A DNA stretch of 48,408 bases, taken from positions 1-48,408 of IMG/VR virus record IMGVR_UViG_3300018080_000036. One strand, written 5' to 3'. This stretch comes from a virus. A model generated the notes under the pieces. It did no database searches. It saw nothing but the letters and a program-made list of their open reading frames with translations, and was not told where the DNA came from. Shown here piece by piece: positions 14,567-22,689 of this stretch. Within the stretch, counting starts at the first letter, position 1; every line of letters starts with the position of its first letter. The translations under genes and the position numbers were made by a program.

Positions 14567-15046
14567 ATGTTTAAATTCAGTAGTACTTCAAATGATCAGA
14601 ACAAGGATGCAGTAGTAAGTCCACACACAGCTATGGAAGCTAATACTAATGCTGATCCTAATCCTAATGAAAAAGACGCTAAAACGGACAGCCCTCTGAC
14701 TGCTGATGATGAGAGTGTTAAAGCTTATATAGCTCAGTTTGAGGACAGAGCCGATGTAATAAAATCTGAACACAGTGGTAGTTTATACTTTCTACTTGAG
14801 CGCCTATGTAACAGAGCTTATTCATTGCTTGATGCTGTTGAGGCTATGTCTGATGATCTATCGCCAATACTTACAGATCTTACCGAAGATAACCTAAATG
14901 AGTTAGACTTACGTATCTATTCAACTAAGCTTAAGTCAAGGATACTGGATAATGTATCTGCTACAGCCACAATAATCTTTTTAGAAGATATGCTAATAAA
15001 ATTAAATAGGGCTTTAACCTTAATAACATCAGGAACTAAACTTTAA
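14567..15046 (+). CDS. Unknown 159-aa protein in the recombination cassette
   Basis: No family recognised. The first 50 residues are polar and Asn/Asp/Thr-rich and probably disordered. The rest is helical with heptad-like Leu/Ile spacing (YFLLERLCNRAYSLLDAVEAM; NELDLRIYSTKLKSRIL). AAGGAG before the ATG is clear. Its place between the Sak4-like and SSB-like genes suggests an accessory or regulatory subunit. Confidence 0.72.
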   Translation: MFKFSSTSNDQNKDAVVSPHTAMEANTNADPNPNEKDAKTDSPLTADDESVKAYIAQFEDRADVIKSEHSGSLYFLLERLCNRAYSLLDAVEAMSDDLSPILTDLTEDNLNELDLRIYSTKLKSRILDNVSATATIIFLEDMLIKLNRALTLITSGTKL

Positions 15047-15070
15047 TATTTAACAAGAGAAAGGAGAATC

Positions 15071-15277
15071 ATGTTAGAAGTAAGACCTAGAGTATATCGG
15101 GCTACTAACGAAGAAATTCAAGCTGGGTTACACTTAGTGTGTCCTGCCTGTAATGGGGGTATTACATTAGTAGGCCCAGCTGGTAGACAGGAAGCATACT
15201 GTCCAAGATGTCATATCAGTGTAGCCTTATTCGAGGTAGGTCAGACTCCAGTTAATCCAGTAGCACAGTTTCAATAA
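15071..15277 (+). CDS. Small zinc-ribbon protein (68 aa)
   Basis: Two CxxC knuckles (CPAC and CPRC, 18 residues apart) with Gly/Pro turns form a minimal zinc ribbon. The N-terminal 20 residues are charged. AAGGAG is well placed before the ATG. It lies between the 159-aa gene and the SSB-like gene, and may be a DNA-binding accessory of the recombination complex. Confidence 0.72.
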   Translation: MLEVRPRVYRATNEEIQAGLHLVCPACNGGITLVGPAGRQEAYCPRCHISVALFEVGQTPVNPVAQFQ

Positions 15278-15314
15278 ATAATAACCTATTAACATTTCAA
15301 AAAGGAGTAATATC

Positions 15315-15788
15315 ATGTCATTAATATCTTCGATCATTCAAAACACTCCAGACCCAGTTGTCTTACCAGCTGGAACGAGAGTAAGATTAATCTTACAAAA
15401 GGCTACATTTGGAGCTACAAAAGGAGGTACCAGAGAAGATGGTACGGATAAACCTATCAGGCCAATAATAAAGCTTTATTGTAAGGTAGAAGGTCAGCCA
15501 TTAGTAGGATTAATCTCTGACAATCTATGGTTTCCATTAGATTCTGATGCTGAAGACGTCCAGGTAAATCAGAATCAGAAGATAAAGGGTGTAATGGCGG
15601 CCTTGAAGATTAATCCAAAGGTTGATGGAGACATAGACCCTAATAGCTATAAACCAGACATGGAACCAGTGGTGTTAGCCAATTGGGTAGGTAAAACTGG
15701 TGAGGCTACCTTAGGGCAGGATGAAGACGCTCAAGGTCTTCCAAGAAATTTCATTACTAACTGGTTAAAACCACCAAAAGCAATGTAG
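15315..15788 (+). CDS. Probable ssDNA-binding protein (DUF669-like)
   Basis: The 157-aa protein is beta-rich in its first 110 residues (GTRVRLILQKATFG, PIIKLYCKVEGQPLVGLISDNLWFP). A Lys-containing segment (KIKGVMAALKINPK) and a short C-terminal part (NFITNWLKPP) follow. This resembles DUF669-type phage proteins that act as SSBs beside Sak-type recombinases. The assignment rests on that resemblance and on position three genes after the Sak4-like gene. There is no acidic SSB-type tail. AAAGGAG precedes the ATG and a strong terminator follows. Confidence 0.6.
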   Translation: MSLISSIIQNTPDPVVLPAGTRVRLILQKATFGATKGGTREDGTDKPIRPIIKLYCKVEGQPLVGLISDNLWFPLDSDAEDVQVNQNQKIKGVMAALKINPKVDGDIDPNSYKPDMEPVVLANWVGKTGEATLGQDEDAQGLPRNFITNWLKPPKAM

Positions 15789-15802
15789 TATAATCATTCT
15801 AT

Positions 15803-15832
15803 AAAGCAGGGCCTAAAAACCCCTGCTTTTTT
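15803..15832 (+). terminator. Intrinsic terminator after the SSB-like gene
   Basis: AAAGCAGGG (15803-15811) and CCCTGCTTT (15821-15829) form a perfect 9-bp stem with a 9-nt loop, ending in six T. It closes the recombination cassette. Confidence 0.92.
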
Positions 15833-15847
15833 AATTAGAGGTATGAT

Positions 15848-16120
15848 ATGAAATTAGAGAATTTAAATAAATCAATAACTCAACTAACTACTGAAGAACA
15901 ACTACAATTAGTACAAAAGATTAGGGAATCTAGACTTAGAGTAAAGGCAGTATATAAGGCTTCTAACAAGAAGAAGACTAAAAAGATAATCAAACCTAAG
16001 ACTACCACAAAGAGAAAACAAAAAAAAGTAAAAAGTAAAGAGGACTTAATGTATCTAATATCCAAGATGGAGGAAATGGTAAATGAGCAAAGAACAAATC
16101 AACCATCAGGCAGTAACTGA
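15848..16120 (+). CDS. Small highly basic protein (90 aa)
   Basis: The middle third is a Lys/Arg/Thr-rich tract (SNKKKTKKIIKPKTTTKRK) between two helical ends with Leu/Ile spacing. It probably binds nucleic acid electrostatically or is a linker-type accessory. It starts shortly after the terminator with AGAGGT before the ATG, and its end overlaps the ParB-methyltransferase gene by 38 bases, so the two are co-expressed. Confidence 0.68.
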   Translation: MKLENLNKSITQLTTEEQLQLVQKIRESRLRVKAVYKASNKKKTKKIIKPKTTTKRKQKKVKSKEDLMYLISKMEEMVNEQRTNQPSGSN

Positions 16121-17540
16121 GGTACCAGAATTTAATAAGATAGCAGTTCCTAGTAAGTTGGCTAGAATAGCTATAAAGGACATCAACCCTGGTAGACGTG
16201 TTAGAGGCTCTTACGCAGGTACTAAAAAGGACTGGGATGATTTTAAGCAATCTCTAAAGGAAGAGGGTCAGATACAACCAATAACTGTTATGGAATATGA
16301 TACTCCGTTTGAGGATTTTAGATATTTTTTACTATGTGGGGGTCGTAGGATTAAGGCTCTTAAAGAACTAGAGGAAACTCAAGTAGATGCAAAGATATAT
16401 CCTCATGGACTTAACGCCTATGAGCTTAAAGCTATTGAATTATCAGAGAACCTTCATCGTAAAGATCTTACAGTAGACGAGAAAGCAGAAGCCCATAAAG
16501 ATATGTATGATTATTACATTAGTCTATATGGTAAAAAGGAGAGTACCTCTCCAAACGCCCCAGGATTATCCATCAGAGATGTAGCAAAGAAGATGAAGCT
16601 GGATAAGATGACCTTAATAAACAGTTTGAAAATAGCTAAAATATTTGAGGATGTTCCTGAGGCTAAGGGAAAGATTAAAACAGATGCGGAAGCTTTATCT
16701 TTGCTCAAAAGGGCAGAGAAAACAGTAAGAATAGAAAAAGAATCAAAAGAAGCTCGTGAGAAGTTAACTAATTCTACTGAGGATAGAGCTAAAGAAACCA
16801 TTATGGGAAGTTATATAGTAAACGAAGGTGGGTTTTTAGCTTACGCTAAATCTCTAAAGGATGAGTCCTTTGACCTTTGTAACTTTGATCCAGATTACCC
16901 TAATGCTTCAAAAGACTTCGGTGGACAGCACACCTCCTCAGTTACCTCAATTACCTTAGGTCATTATAGCACTATAAATCCAGAGAACTTCGAGGGATTT
17001 TTTAAATCCTGTCTTAAGGAAATCTATAGAATACTAAGACCAAATTCCTGGTTAATAGTATGGTTTGGCTATGAATACTTTCAGAGAATCTTAGACTGGG
17101 CTAAAGAGACCAAGTTTGAGGTGCACTATAATCACGGTAAGTGGCTGAAGATTAGTAAAGCGGAGTTTGTTGTAAGTCATACTAGAAACCCACATAGATT
17201 TCTGGGACACTCCATAGAACCTTTCTTCTACTTTAAAAAAGGTTCTGCCACTATCCAGAAACCTCACCACGATACCTATATGCACCTACCAGATCCTCCA
17301 AATAAAAGGATAAACCAATACCAAAAGCCTATCCAACTCATGCAGGAAATATATGACACCTTCTTATTACCAGCACAGAGGATTATATCTCCATGCACTG
17401 GTAGTGGATGTGATATATTAGCTGCTATTAACACTGGTAGATTCGCTGTTGGATGTGATACATCTAAAACTCAAAAAGAAGCCTTCAAGCATAGAGTATT
17501 AACTCAACCGATAGCTCAGTATAAATCTTGGGAGCAATAA
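16083..17540 (+). CDS. ParB-like domain fused to a DNA methyltransferase
   Basis: The 485-aa protein has an N-terminal ParB/Srx module: CGGRRIKALKEL (85-96), ENLHRKDLT (122-130) and an HTH (162-183, SIRDVAKKMKLDKMTLINSL). Residues 240-470 are a DNA amino-methyltransferase with motif IV DPDY (269-272, a variant of DPPY), HSIEPFFYFKK (376-386), KPIQLM (415-420) and motif I SPCTGSG (436-442). The motif order IV to I is that of beta-class enzymes. The ParB part could bring the methylase to DNA sites; protection against host restriction is the likely role. Activity of the variant motifs is uncertain. TGGAGG is nine bases before the ATG. ParB-MTase fusions occur in other phages and plasmids. Confidence 0.85.
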   Translation: MSKEQINHQAVTEVPEFNKIAVPSKLARIAIKDINPGRRVRGSYAGTKKDWDDFKQSLKEEGQIQPITVMEYDTPFEDFRYFLLCGGRRIKALKELEETQVDAKIYPHGLNAYELKAIELSENLHRKDLTVDEKAEAHKDMYDYYISLYGKKESTSPNAPGLSIRDVAKKMKLDKMTLINSLKIAKIFEDVPEAKGKIKTDAEALSLLKRAEKTVRIEKESKEAREKLTNSTEDRAKETIMGSYIVNEGGFLAYAKSLKDESFDLCNFDPDYPNASKDFGGQHTSSVTSITLGHYSTINPENFEGFFKSCLKEIYRILRPNSWLIVWFGYEYFQRILDWAKETKFEVHYNHGKWLKISKAEFVVSHTRNPHRFLGHSIEPFFYFKKGSATIQKPHHDTYMHLPDPPNKRINQYQKPIQLMQEIYDTFLLPAQRIISPCTGSGCDILAAINTGRFAVGCDTSKTQKEAFKHRVLTQPIAQYKSWEQ

Positions 17541-17541
17541 T

Positions 17542-20025
17542 ATGAATAATAATATAGAAACCATAATGGCTAATAAGAGGCCAGTACCACCTGAAGGGCC
17601 ACTGGACGCTAGCCTTGTAATACTTGGAGAGGCTCCCGGTGGCGAAGAAGATAAACACGGTAAGCCGTTCTATGAATATGCAAGAACTGGGGGACTATTT
17701 AATAGACTTCTACCCCAGGCGGATATTAATAGATCACAATGCTATATCGATAATGCCTTTGATATAAACCCACCTGGAAATAAAATAGATAGATTTATAA
17801 AATATAATCCTAGAATTAAACAAGTAAACACAACTCAATTATATCAAGAGCGAGAAGCTCTTATGTATGAGCGGTTGACTAGATTAACAAACAAGAAAAC
17901 AATAATAGCGATGGGTAATGTAGCCCTATATGCAACAACTAGACTCTGGGGTATAGAAAAGTATAGAGGCTCTATACTCTGGAGTGATAAGTGTAACTGT
18001 AAAGTAGTAGCCTGTATTCATCCAGCTGCAGCTCTTAGAGCATTCTTAGATACCTATTTTATAATACACGACTTTAAGAGAGGACTAGACCAAAGTAAGT
18101 TTAAGGAATATATTCTAAGAAATAGAAGATATATATTACAGCCCACCTACGAGCAGGCTATGGAATATCTAAATAGAGTATTAACAAACAAAAAGTTCAT
18201 AGCCTATGACATCGAGTGTGGAAGAGAAGAGTTATCACATATATCCTTTGCACAAGAACCAGAAGAAGCTATCTCTATAGACTTCCTACGTAATGGTGCC
18301 AACACCTATACTATAGAGGAGGAAACTAATCTTATATTAAAGATAGCCAAAATCCTAGAAGACCCAACCATCAGGAAGTCCGGCCATAATCTAGCTTTTG
18401 ATAATTGGTTTCTATATGAGAAATATGGAATAGTAGTTAGAAACTTCGATGACTCTGGCATAGGGCATAAGGTACTATTCCCAGACTTTCGAGCTGGCTT
18501 AGATTTCGTCACATCTATATATACAGACATGCCTTATTATAAAGACGAGGGTAAAGCATATATGAATATAGGAGGTAGGGATATAGACTTCTGTAGATAT
18601 AGTGCTAAAGATGCCTCCGTTTCAGTAGAGATAATGCCGATTATAAAAACCGATCTAGAAAGTCAAAAAAATATGGACACCTATCTTTGGCAAAAGAGAT
18701 TAATCCCACCACTAACCTTCATGAGTACTAGAGGCATTAGGGTAGATACCAAAGGTTGGTTTAATAAAAAGATAGAATTGGAAAAAGAAGTCTCCCAGAT
18801 GCAAGATGAATTAAACACTATATGTGGTAGGGAGATAAACGTAAAGGGCGCTTCTCTAAAAAGCTATCTATATGGAGAAAAGAAAATAAGACCTAGTACA
18901 AAGATGGGAGTAGTTACTCTAGACGAAAAGGCTCTTGTAAGAATAAAAGCCAAAGGTTATAGAGAAGCTGAACTAGCTTTGGAGATTAGACGAAGGAGAA
19001 CTCTACTAGAAAAGTACCTTAACATTCGCTTTAAGGGTGGTCGTTTAGTGTGTGCCTATAACCCAATGGTAAGCGATGGTAGACTATCTAGTAGTACACA
19101 AATCATAGGCAAATATGGTACTAACAACCAGAACATTCCACATACCTTCGATCAGTACCTATTAGCAGACGATGGTTATCTGATTTGGAACTTTGATCTA
19201 TCTCAAGCCGATAATAGGACTGTGGCTTATATAGCCCCAGAGCCAAAGATGATTAAAGCCTTTGAAGATAAAATAGATGTACACTCTCTAACGGCTTCTC
19301 AGGTATTTGGAATACCTATAGATGAAATAATAGATATGAATAAGAAGGGTATATTAGCCACTGTAGGTTCAGGTGATAAAACCCATAGAGCTTGGGGTAA
19401 AGAGTTAAACCATGCCTTAAACTACGATATGGGTTATATCACCCTTGCTACTAACATAGAGGTTACAGCCTCTGAAGCTAGATTATTCTATAACTCTTAT
19501 CATAGAGTTTATCCTAACATTAAACAATCATACCATGTATGGGTTAGAGGTGATTTAGAATACAGGGGTAAAACACTAACAAATCCTTTTGGTAGAAAAG
19601 CCTTATTTGTTTTACCAAAAGGTGATAAACTATTCAAGCAAGCCTACGCTTGGGTACCTGCTTCAACTACAGCAGATACCCTAAACAGATATGGATTAAT
19701 AGCAATGTATGAAGATAGTCAAACATTCGGCCCTATGGAAATGCAGAGACAAGTACATGACTCTTTAACCTTTCAAACTAAAATATCTCACGGAGTTTTA
19801 AGGTTAGCTAAATTAGCTAGAGATATAAAAAAACAAATGGAGCAGCCAATTACCTATCGGGGTAGAAGCTGGACTATTCCTATTGATATAACAGTAGGAT
19901 ATAATCTTAAAGACCAGATTGAATTAGACTTTAGCAAACCTATAGAACCACAACTGCAAAAGATAATTGAAGATAAAAAGGGATATAAACCAATGCAAGG
20001 TATGATAAGTAGTATTATAGAATAA
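17542..20025 (+). CDS. Fused uracil-DNA glycosylase / 3'-5' exonuclease / family A DNA polymerase
   Basis: This is the replicative polymerase, 827 aa. Residues 20-185 match family-4 uracil-DNA glycosylases (GEAPG 29-33, IIAMGNVA 121-128, HPAAALR 160-166). Residues 218-375 are a DnaQ/Pol I-type proofreading exonuclease (D223-x-E225; N283 and D287; Y353 and D357). Residues 385-760 are a Pol I-type polymerase with motif A FDLSQADNR (551-559), motif B around K620-NHALNYDMGY and motif C VHDS (738-741). Motif A departs from the usual DYSQIELR. A UDG-like domain joined to a family A polymerase is known from SPO1-type phages. The domain may remove or sense uracil. The gene starts one base after the ParB-MTase stop and is followed by the ATPase gene. 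Confidence 0.93.
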   Translation: MNNNIETIMANKRPVPPEGPLDASLVILGEAPGGEEDKHGKPFYEYARTGGLFNRLLPQADINRSQCYIDNAFDINPPGNKIDRFIKYNPRIKQVNTTQLYQEREALMYERLTRLTNKKTIIAMGNVALYATTRLWGIEKYRGSILWSDKCNCKVVACIHPAAALRAFLDTYFIIHDFKRGLDQSKFKEYILRNRRYILQPTYEQAMEYLNRVLTNKKFIAYDIECGREELSHISFAQEPEEAISIDFLRNGANTYTIEEETNLILKIAKILEDPTIRKSGHNLAFDNWFLYEKYGIVVRNFDDSGIGHKVLFPDFRAGLDFVTSIYTDMPYYKDEGKAYMNIGGRDIDFCRYSAKDASVSVEIMPIIKTDLESQKNMDTYLWQKRLIPPLTFMSTRGIRVDTKGWFNKKIELEKEVSQMQDELNTICGREINVKGASLKSYLYGEKKIRPSTKMGVVTLDEKALVRIKAKGYREAELALEIRRRRTLLEKYLNIRFKGGRLVCAYNPMVSDGRLSSSTQIIGKYGTNNQNIPHTFDQYLLADDGYLIWNFDLSQADNRTVAYIAPEPKMIKAFEDKIDVHSLTASQVFGIPIDEIIDMNKKGILATVGSGDKTHRAWGKELNHALNYDMGYITLATNIEVTASEARLFYNSYHRVYPNIKQSYHVWVRGDLEYRGKTLTNPFGRKALFVLPKGDKLFKQAYAWVPASTTADTLNRYGLIAMYEDSQTFGPMEMQRQVHDSLTFQTKISHGVLRLAKLARDIKKQMEQPITYRGRSWTIPIDITVGYNLKDQIELDFSKPIEPQLQKIIEDKKGYKPMQGMISSIIE

Positions 20026-20034
20026 AAGGTAACT

Positions 20035-21240
20035 ATGAGCGATAGACTATTGTCAGACTGGATTGAGAGTTGGAAGGCTTTTAGAGAAGCTATAGGTGAA
20101 GCCCCATTTATCTATAATGAATGGGTAGCGGTTAGTATTATAGCAGCGGTAATGCAACGTAAGACCTGGTTGCCTTGGGAAAAGAGGATATATCCAAATT
20201 TCTACATAGCTCTAATAGGCCCAGCTGGTGTACGCAAAGGTGAAGCCATGGGGCCAGGTAATAGAATGTTAAGGCAGCTAGGGATAATAATAAGTGCTGA
20301 GGCTACAACAAGAGAGGCTTTGATAAGACACCTTAAATTAATAGGTAAGGATAAATCAGGCCCTGGTTTTATAGACGAGGATGGTATATATAAACAATAC
20401 TCCGCGCTAACTGTATATAGTGAGGAATTTACCACCTTCACTCGATATGATAATAGAGACCTAATGGCAGACTTAGCTAATTGGTGGGATTGTCCAGACG
20501 TCTGGACGTACGATACTAAAACTGGAGGTAAGGATGAAATATCAGGTGTATTTTTTAATCTGATAGGCGGTACAACTCCAGATCTATTTCGTAGATCTTT
20601 ACCTGAAGATTTAGTAGGTGGGGGTTTACTATCTAGAATAATCTGTGTATTTCAATCAGTACCTGGACAGATAGTTATCTTTCCTACTGAGGGTGATGTA
20701 AAGCTATGGGATGCCTTATATAGTGATTTATTAGAAATATCTAAGATAACTGGCCCATTTAGCTATAATGTAGATTTTCAAGCTTTATATCAAGAGTGGT
20801 ATCCTAAACAACACGAACAGGTTAGAGTAAACTCCGATAAACTAGCCGCTTATGTAGCTAGAAGGTCTACACACTTACGAAAGTTATGTATGATAATGAA
20901 TGCTTCTAGGTGTGGAGATAGGATCATAAATGGCGAGGACTTTACTAGAGCCTTAGACTTACTAGAACGTACAGAGAAAACAATGGATAAAACCTTTGAA
21001 GGTATGGGAGCTAATCCACTTGCTATAATAGCTCATAGGATCCTCAATGAGATAGCAATGCGAGGGTCTATACTTCAAAGTGCTATAATGAAAAAATACC
21101 AGGATGACTTAAACATAGAAGATTTAAACAAAATAATTTTAACTCTAATATCATCTAAACAAATAAAGAAGGAGGCTTTATATGATGAACACAAGAACAT
21201 ATTAACAACAGATTGTTTATTAACTTTTAGAAAGGAGTAG
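20035..21240 (+). CDS. DUF3987-like ATPase / probable replicative helicase
   Basis: The 401-aa protein resembles DUF3987-type primase-helicase C-terminal domains. It has a P-loop variant GPAGVRKGE (62-70), a central acidic strand (SALTVYSEEFTTF) that fits Walker B, and FFNLIGGTTPDLF followed by GGGLLSRIICVF, the sensor/arginine-finger region. It carries no recognisable N-terminal primase. The P-loop is atypical (RKGE for GKS/T). It follows the polymerase by nine bases with an AAGG ribosome site, consistent with a helicase at the fork. The C-terminal 90 residues are helical and could be a winged helix. Confidence 0.7.
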   Translation: MSDRLLSDWIESWKAFREAIGEAPFIYNEWVAVSIIAAVMQRKTWLPWEKRIYPNFYIALIGPAGVRKGEAMGPGNRMLRQLGIIISAEATTREALIRHLKLIGKDKSGPGFIDEDGIYKQYSALTVYSEEFTTFTRYDNRDLMADLANWWDCPDVWTYDTKTGGKDEISGVFFNLIGGTTPDLFRRSLPEDLVGGGLLSRIICVFQSVPGQIVIFPTEGDVKLWDALYSDLLEISKITGPFSYNVDFQALYQEWYPKQHEQVRVNSDKLAAYVARRSTHLRKLCMIMNASRCGDRIINGEDFTRALDLLERTEKTMDKTFEGMGANPLAIIAHRILNEIAMRGSILQSAIMKKYQDDLNIEDLNKIILTLISSKQIKKEALYDEHKNILTTDCLLTFRKE

Positions 21241-21244
21241 CATT

Positions 21245-21439
21245 ATGTCAATCATAGGAAAATGTATTGGATTTACTGGTTCATTAACTATTATCTCCAT
21301 AGTATTAAAATTAACTCACATAATTAATTGGAGTTGGTGGTGGGTATTAGCTCCATTGTGGACACCTACTATTATATCTATAATAATCCTTATAGGTCTT
21401 TTAACCCTAATCCACTTCTTATATAAAGATAATCATTAA
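21245..21439 (+). CDS. Small two-pass membrane protein
   Basis: The 64-aa protein has two hydrophobic segments (about residues 8-24 and 31-60) joined by INWSWWWVLAPLW. This short pattern (LKLTxxIxWSWWWVLAPxW) is seen in many phage proteins annotated as transmembrane fragile-X-F-like. Their function is unknown. AAAGGAG precedes the ATG four bases after the upstream stop. Confidence 0.75.
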   Translation: MSIIGKCIGFTGSLTIISIVLKLTHIINWSWWWVLAPLWTPTIISIIILIGLLTLIHFLYKDNH

Positions 21440-21459
21440 TATAATAAAAGGAGGCTATA

Positions 21460-21867
21460 ATGCTAGGCTATCAACCGACAATACAGGATCTACTAAAAAC
21501 ACGTTATGAAAGAGAAAAGGTACTCAACAAAAAGCGAAGCCATAAAATATGCTTCCAGTGTGGAAGGCACGTGTTCACCTTCGCCAAAAGATGTAGCTCT
21601 TGTGGTAGTGCCTTTGTACCAGATGAAAAGTTAAATAAAGAAAAAAGACGAAAGATTAGAGCAACATCTAATTTTACTCCGGAGGATATAATAGCTTATA
21701 TTCAAGATATTGTAGATGTAATAAAAGAGCAAAGAATAACTCTTAGTAATTTTGAATTAGAGTTCTTGGGCAGTCTTTTAGATAGAGACTCTAGATATAT
21801 CTCAAGAGCTACTGAGGAAAAGCTAGTTGAGATTCATGAGAAGTATATAACTACTAAAAGAATTTAG
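21460..21867 (+). CDS. Zinc-ribbon protein (135 aa)
   Basis: Residues 26-47 hold CFQC and CSSC, 17 residues apart, a zinc-ribbon pair. A basic patch (KEKRRKIRATS) and a helical C-terminal half follow. It starts after AAGGAGG. It is the last gene of the continuous replication operon before the structured region at 21937-22038. The function is unknown; a nucleic-acid-binding role is likely. Confidence 0.72.
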   Translation: MLGYQPTIQDLLKTRYEREKVLNKKRSHKICFQCGRHVFTFAKRCSSCGSAFVPDEKLNKEKRRKIRATSNFTPEDIIAYIQDIVDVIKEQRITLSNFELEFLGSLLDRDSRYISRATEEKLVEIHEKYITTKRI

Positions 21868-21876
21868 GAGAATAAA

Positions 21877-21936
21877 ATGGAATTTGTCTATGCGCCCAAT
21901 TTCGAACGATATTTCGAATTTTACATTAAAACGTGA
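21877..21936 (+). CDS. Possible 19-aa leader peptide or gene remnant
   Basis: A near-perfect ribosome site (AGGAG, six bases) precedes an ATG that opens a 19-codon frame, MEFVYAPNFERYFEFYIKT. Its stop lies inside the left arm of a 7-bp inverted repeat (ACGTGAT/ATCACGT, 21931-21950). A leader peptide coupled to attenuation of the next gene, or the stump of a decayed gene, are both possible. Confidence 0.4.
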   Translation: MEFVYAPNFERYFEFYIKT

Positions 21937-22038
21937 TATTCACATCACGTAAGTTGAACAAAGATAATAACTTACAAACCCCATTGTAGACTTTGTCATT
22001 TTCACGAAATTTTGTCAACTTTTTAATGGAGCCTGATT
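21931..22038 (+). promoter_or_regulatory. Structured leader before the deoxyribosyltransferase-like gene
   Basis: About 100 gene-free bases contain two successive inverted repeats (ACGTGAT/ATCACGT at 21931-21950 and TAAGTT/AACTTA at 21950-21974). TTTGTCA also occurs twice in direct repeat near 21995-22017, before the ribosome site of the gene at 22039. Just upstream, TTCGAA occurs twice within the small frame. No T-run marks a terminator. I read it as an attenuator or operator region. Confidence 0.45.
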
Positions 22039-22419
22039 ATGAAAAAAGTAGTAAAAGTATTTATTTGCTCTCCTTATGGAGACCATAATAGCCTAAGCAC
22101 AAGGAGAGCTAATGTAAATAGACAGATTGATATAGCCTTCACTCTTACACAAGCTGGATACTTACCATTAGTACCTTTATTTAATCATTACATGGCTCAG
22201 CGCCATCCAGGTTTATCCAGAGAGTTTTGGCTAGAGCAGTCAAGTAAGTTGTTAACCTTAGCTGATGCTGTATTTATACCATTGGCCTTTGAGAATAAGT
22301 ATACAGCTGGTATGGCTAGAGAAGTAATTCAAGCAGAAAAAGCTGGTATACCGATTGTATACACTATAAATAAACTTAGAAATCTATTCGATTATGTGGA
22401 TAAAGGAGATAAGTTTTGA
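22039..22419 (+). CDS. Nucleoside 2-deoxyribosyltransferase-like (DUF4406/SLOG-type) protein
   Basis: The 126-aa protein begins KVFICSPYGD, the first strand and loop of the NDT/SLOG fold, and continues with AGYLPLVPLFNHY. Its second half has LADAVFIPLAFENKYTAGMAREVIQAEKAGIPIVY, the D and E residues and G-x-E helix usual in nucleotide-sugar-processing members. Members cleave or sense nucleotides or nucleosides, so a role in nucleotide salvage or in blocking host signalling is plausible. GGAG lies before the ATG. The stop overlaps the next start (TTGA). Confidence 0.72.
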   Translation: MKKVVKVFICSPYGDHNSLSTRRANVNRQIDIAFTLTQAGYLPLVPLFNHYMAQRHPGLSREFWLEQSSKLLTLADAVFIPLAFENKYTAGMAREVIQAEKAGIPIVYTINKLRNLFDYVDKGDKF

Positions 22420-22646
22420 ATAAAACTAAAAAAATAACAGACGTAAAAATTGGGAAGGAAGTAATAAGTCCGCTTGATACGCTTGTTATGCGGCTGGATA
22501 CGATTTCACAAGATATGGAAAACGATGCAAAAGAGTTTGATAGAAAACCGTTTAATGGAAAAACAGTTGCAACTTATTTCGGTTATCAAGGTGCTGCAAT
22601 TGCAGCACTAGCGAAAATCATTAAAGAAACATTAGTAAATAAATGA
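22416..22646 (+). CDS. Unknown 76-aa protein with foreign codon use
   Basis: No family recognised. The protein is helical and amphipathic (SPLDTLVMRLDTISQDM; GAAIAALAKIIKETL). The start is the TTG at 22416, which overlaps the previous stop and has AAAGGAG eight bases upstream. Codons such as CCG, ACG, GCG and CGG, rare in the neighbours, are frequent here, and the usual CTA/ATA/AGA bias is weak, which suggests recent transfer. It ends the rightward arm, just before the convergent hairpin. Confidence 0.65.
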   Translation: MNKTKKITDVKIGKEVISPLDTLVMRLDTISQDMENDAKEFDRKPFNGKTVATYFGYQGAAIAALAKIIKETLVNK

Positions 22647-22663
22647 GTTCTCCTAGTAATAAA

Positions 22664-22689
22664 ATAGCGGGACATAATCATCCCGCTAT
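22664..22689 (-). terminator. Convergent-junction terminator
   Basis: ATAGCGGGA (22664-22672) and TCCCGCTAT (22681-22689) form a perfect 9-bp stem with an 8-nt loop. On the minus strand it is followed by TTTTATT, so it terminates the leftward late transcript. On the + strand palindromic copy 5 follows at once instead of a T-run. Confidence 0.8.
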
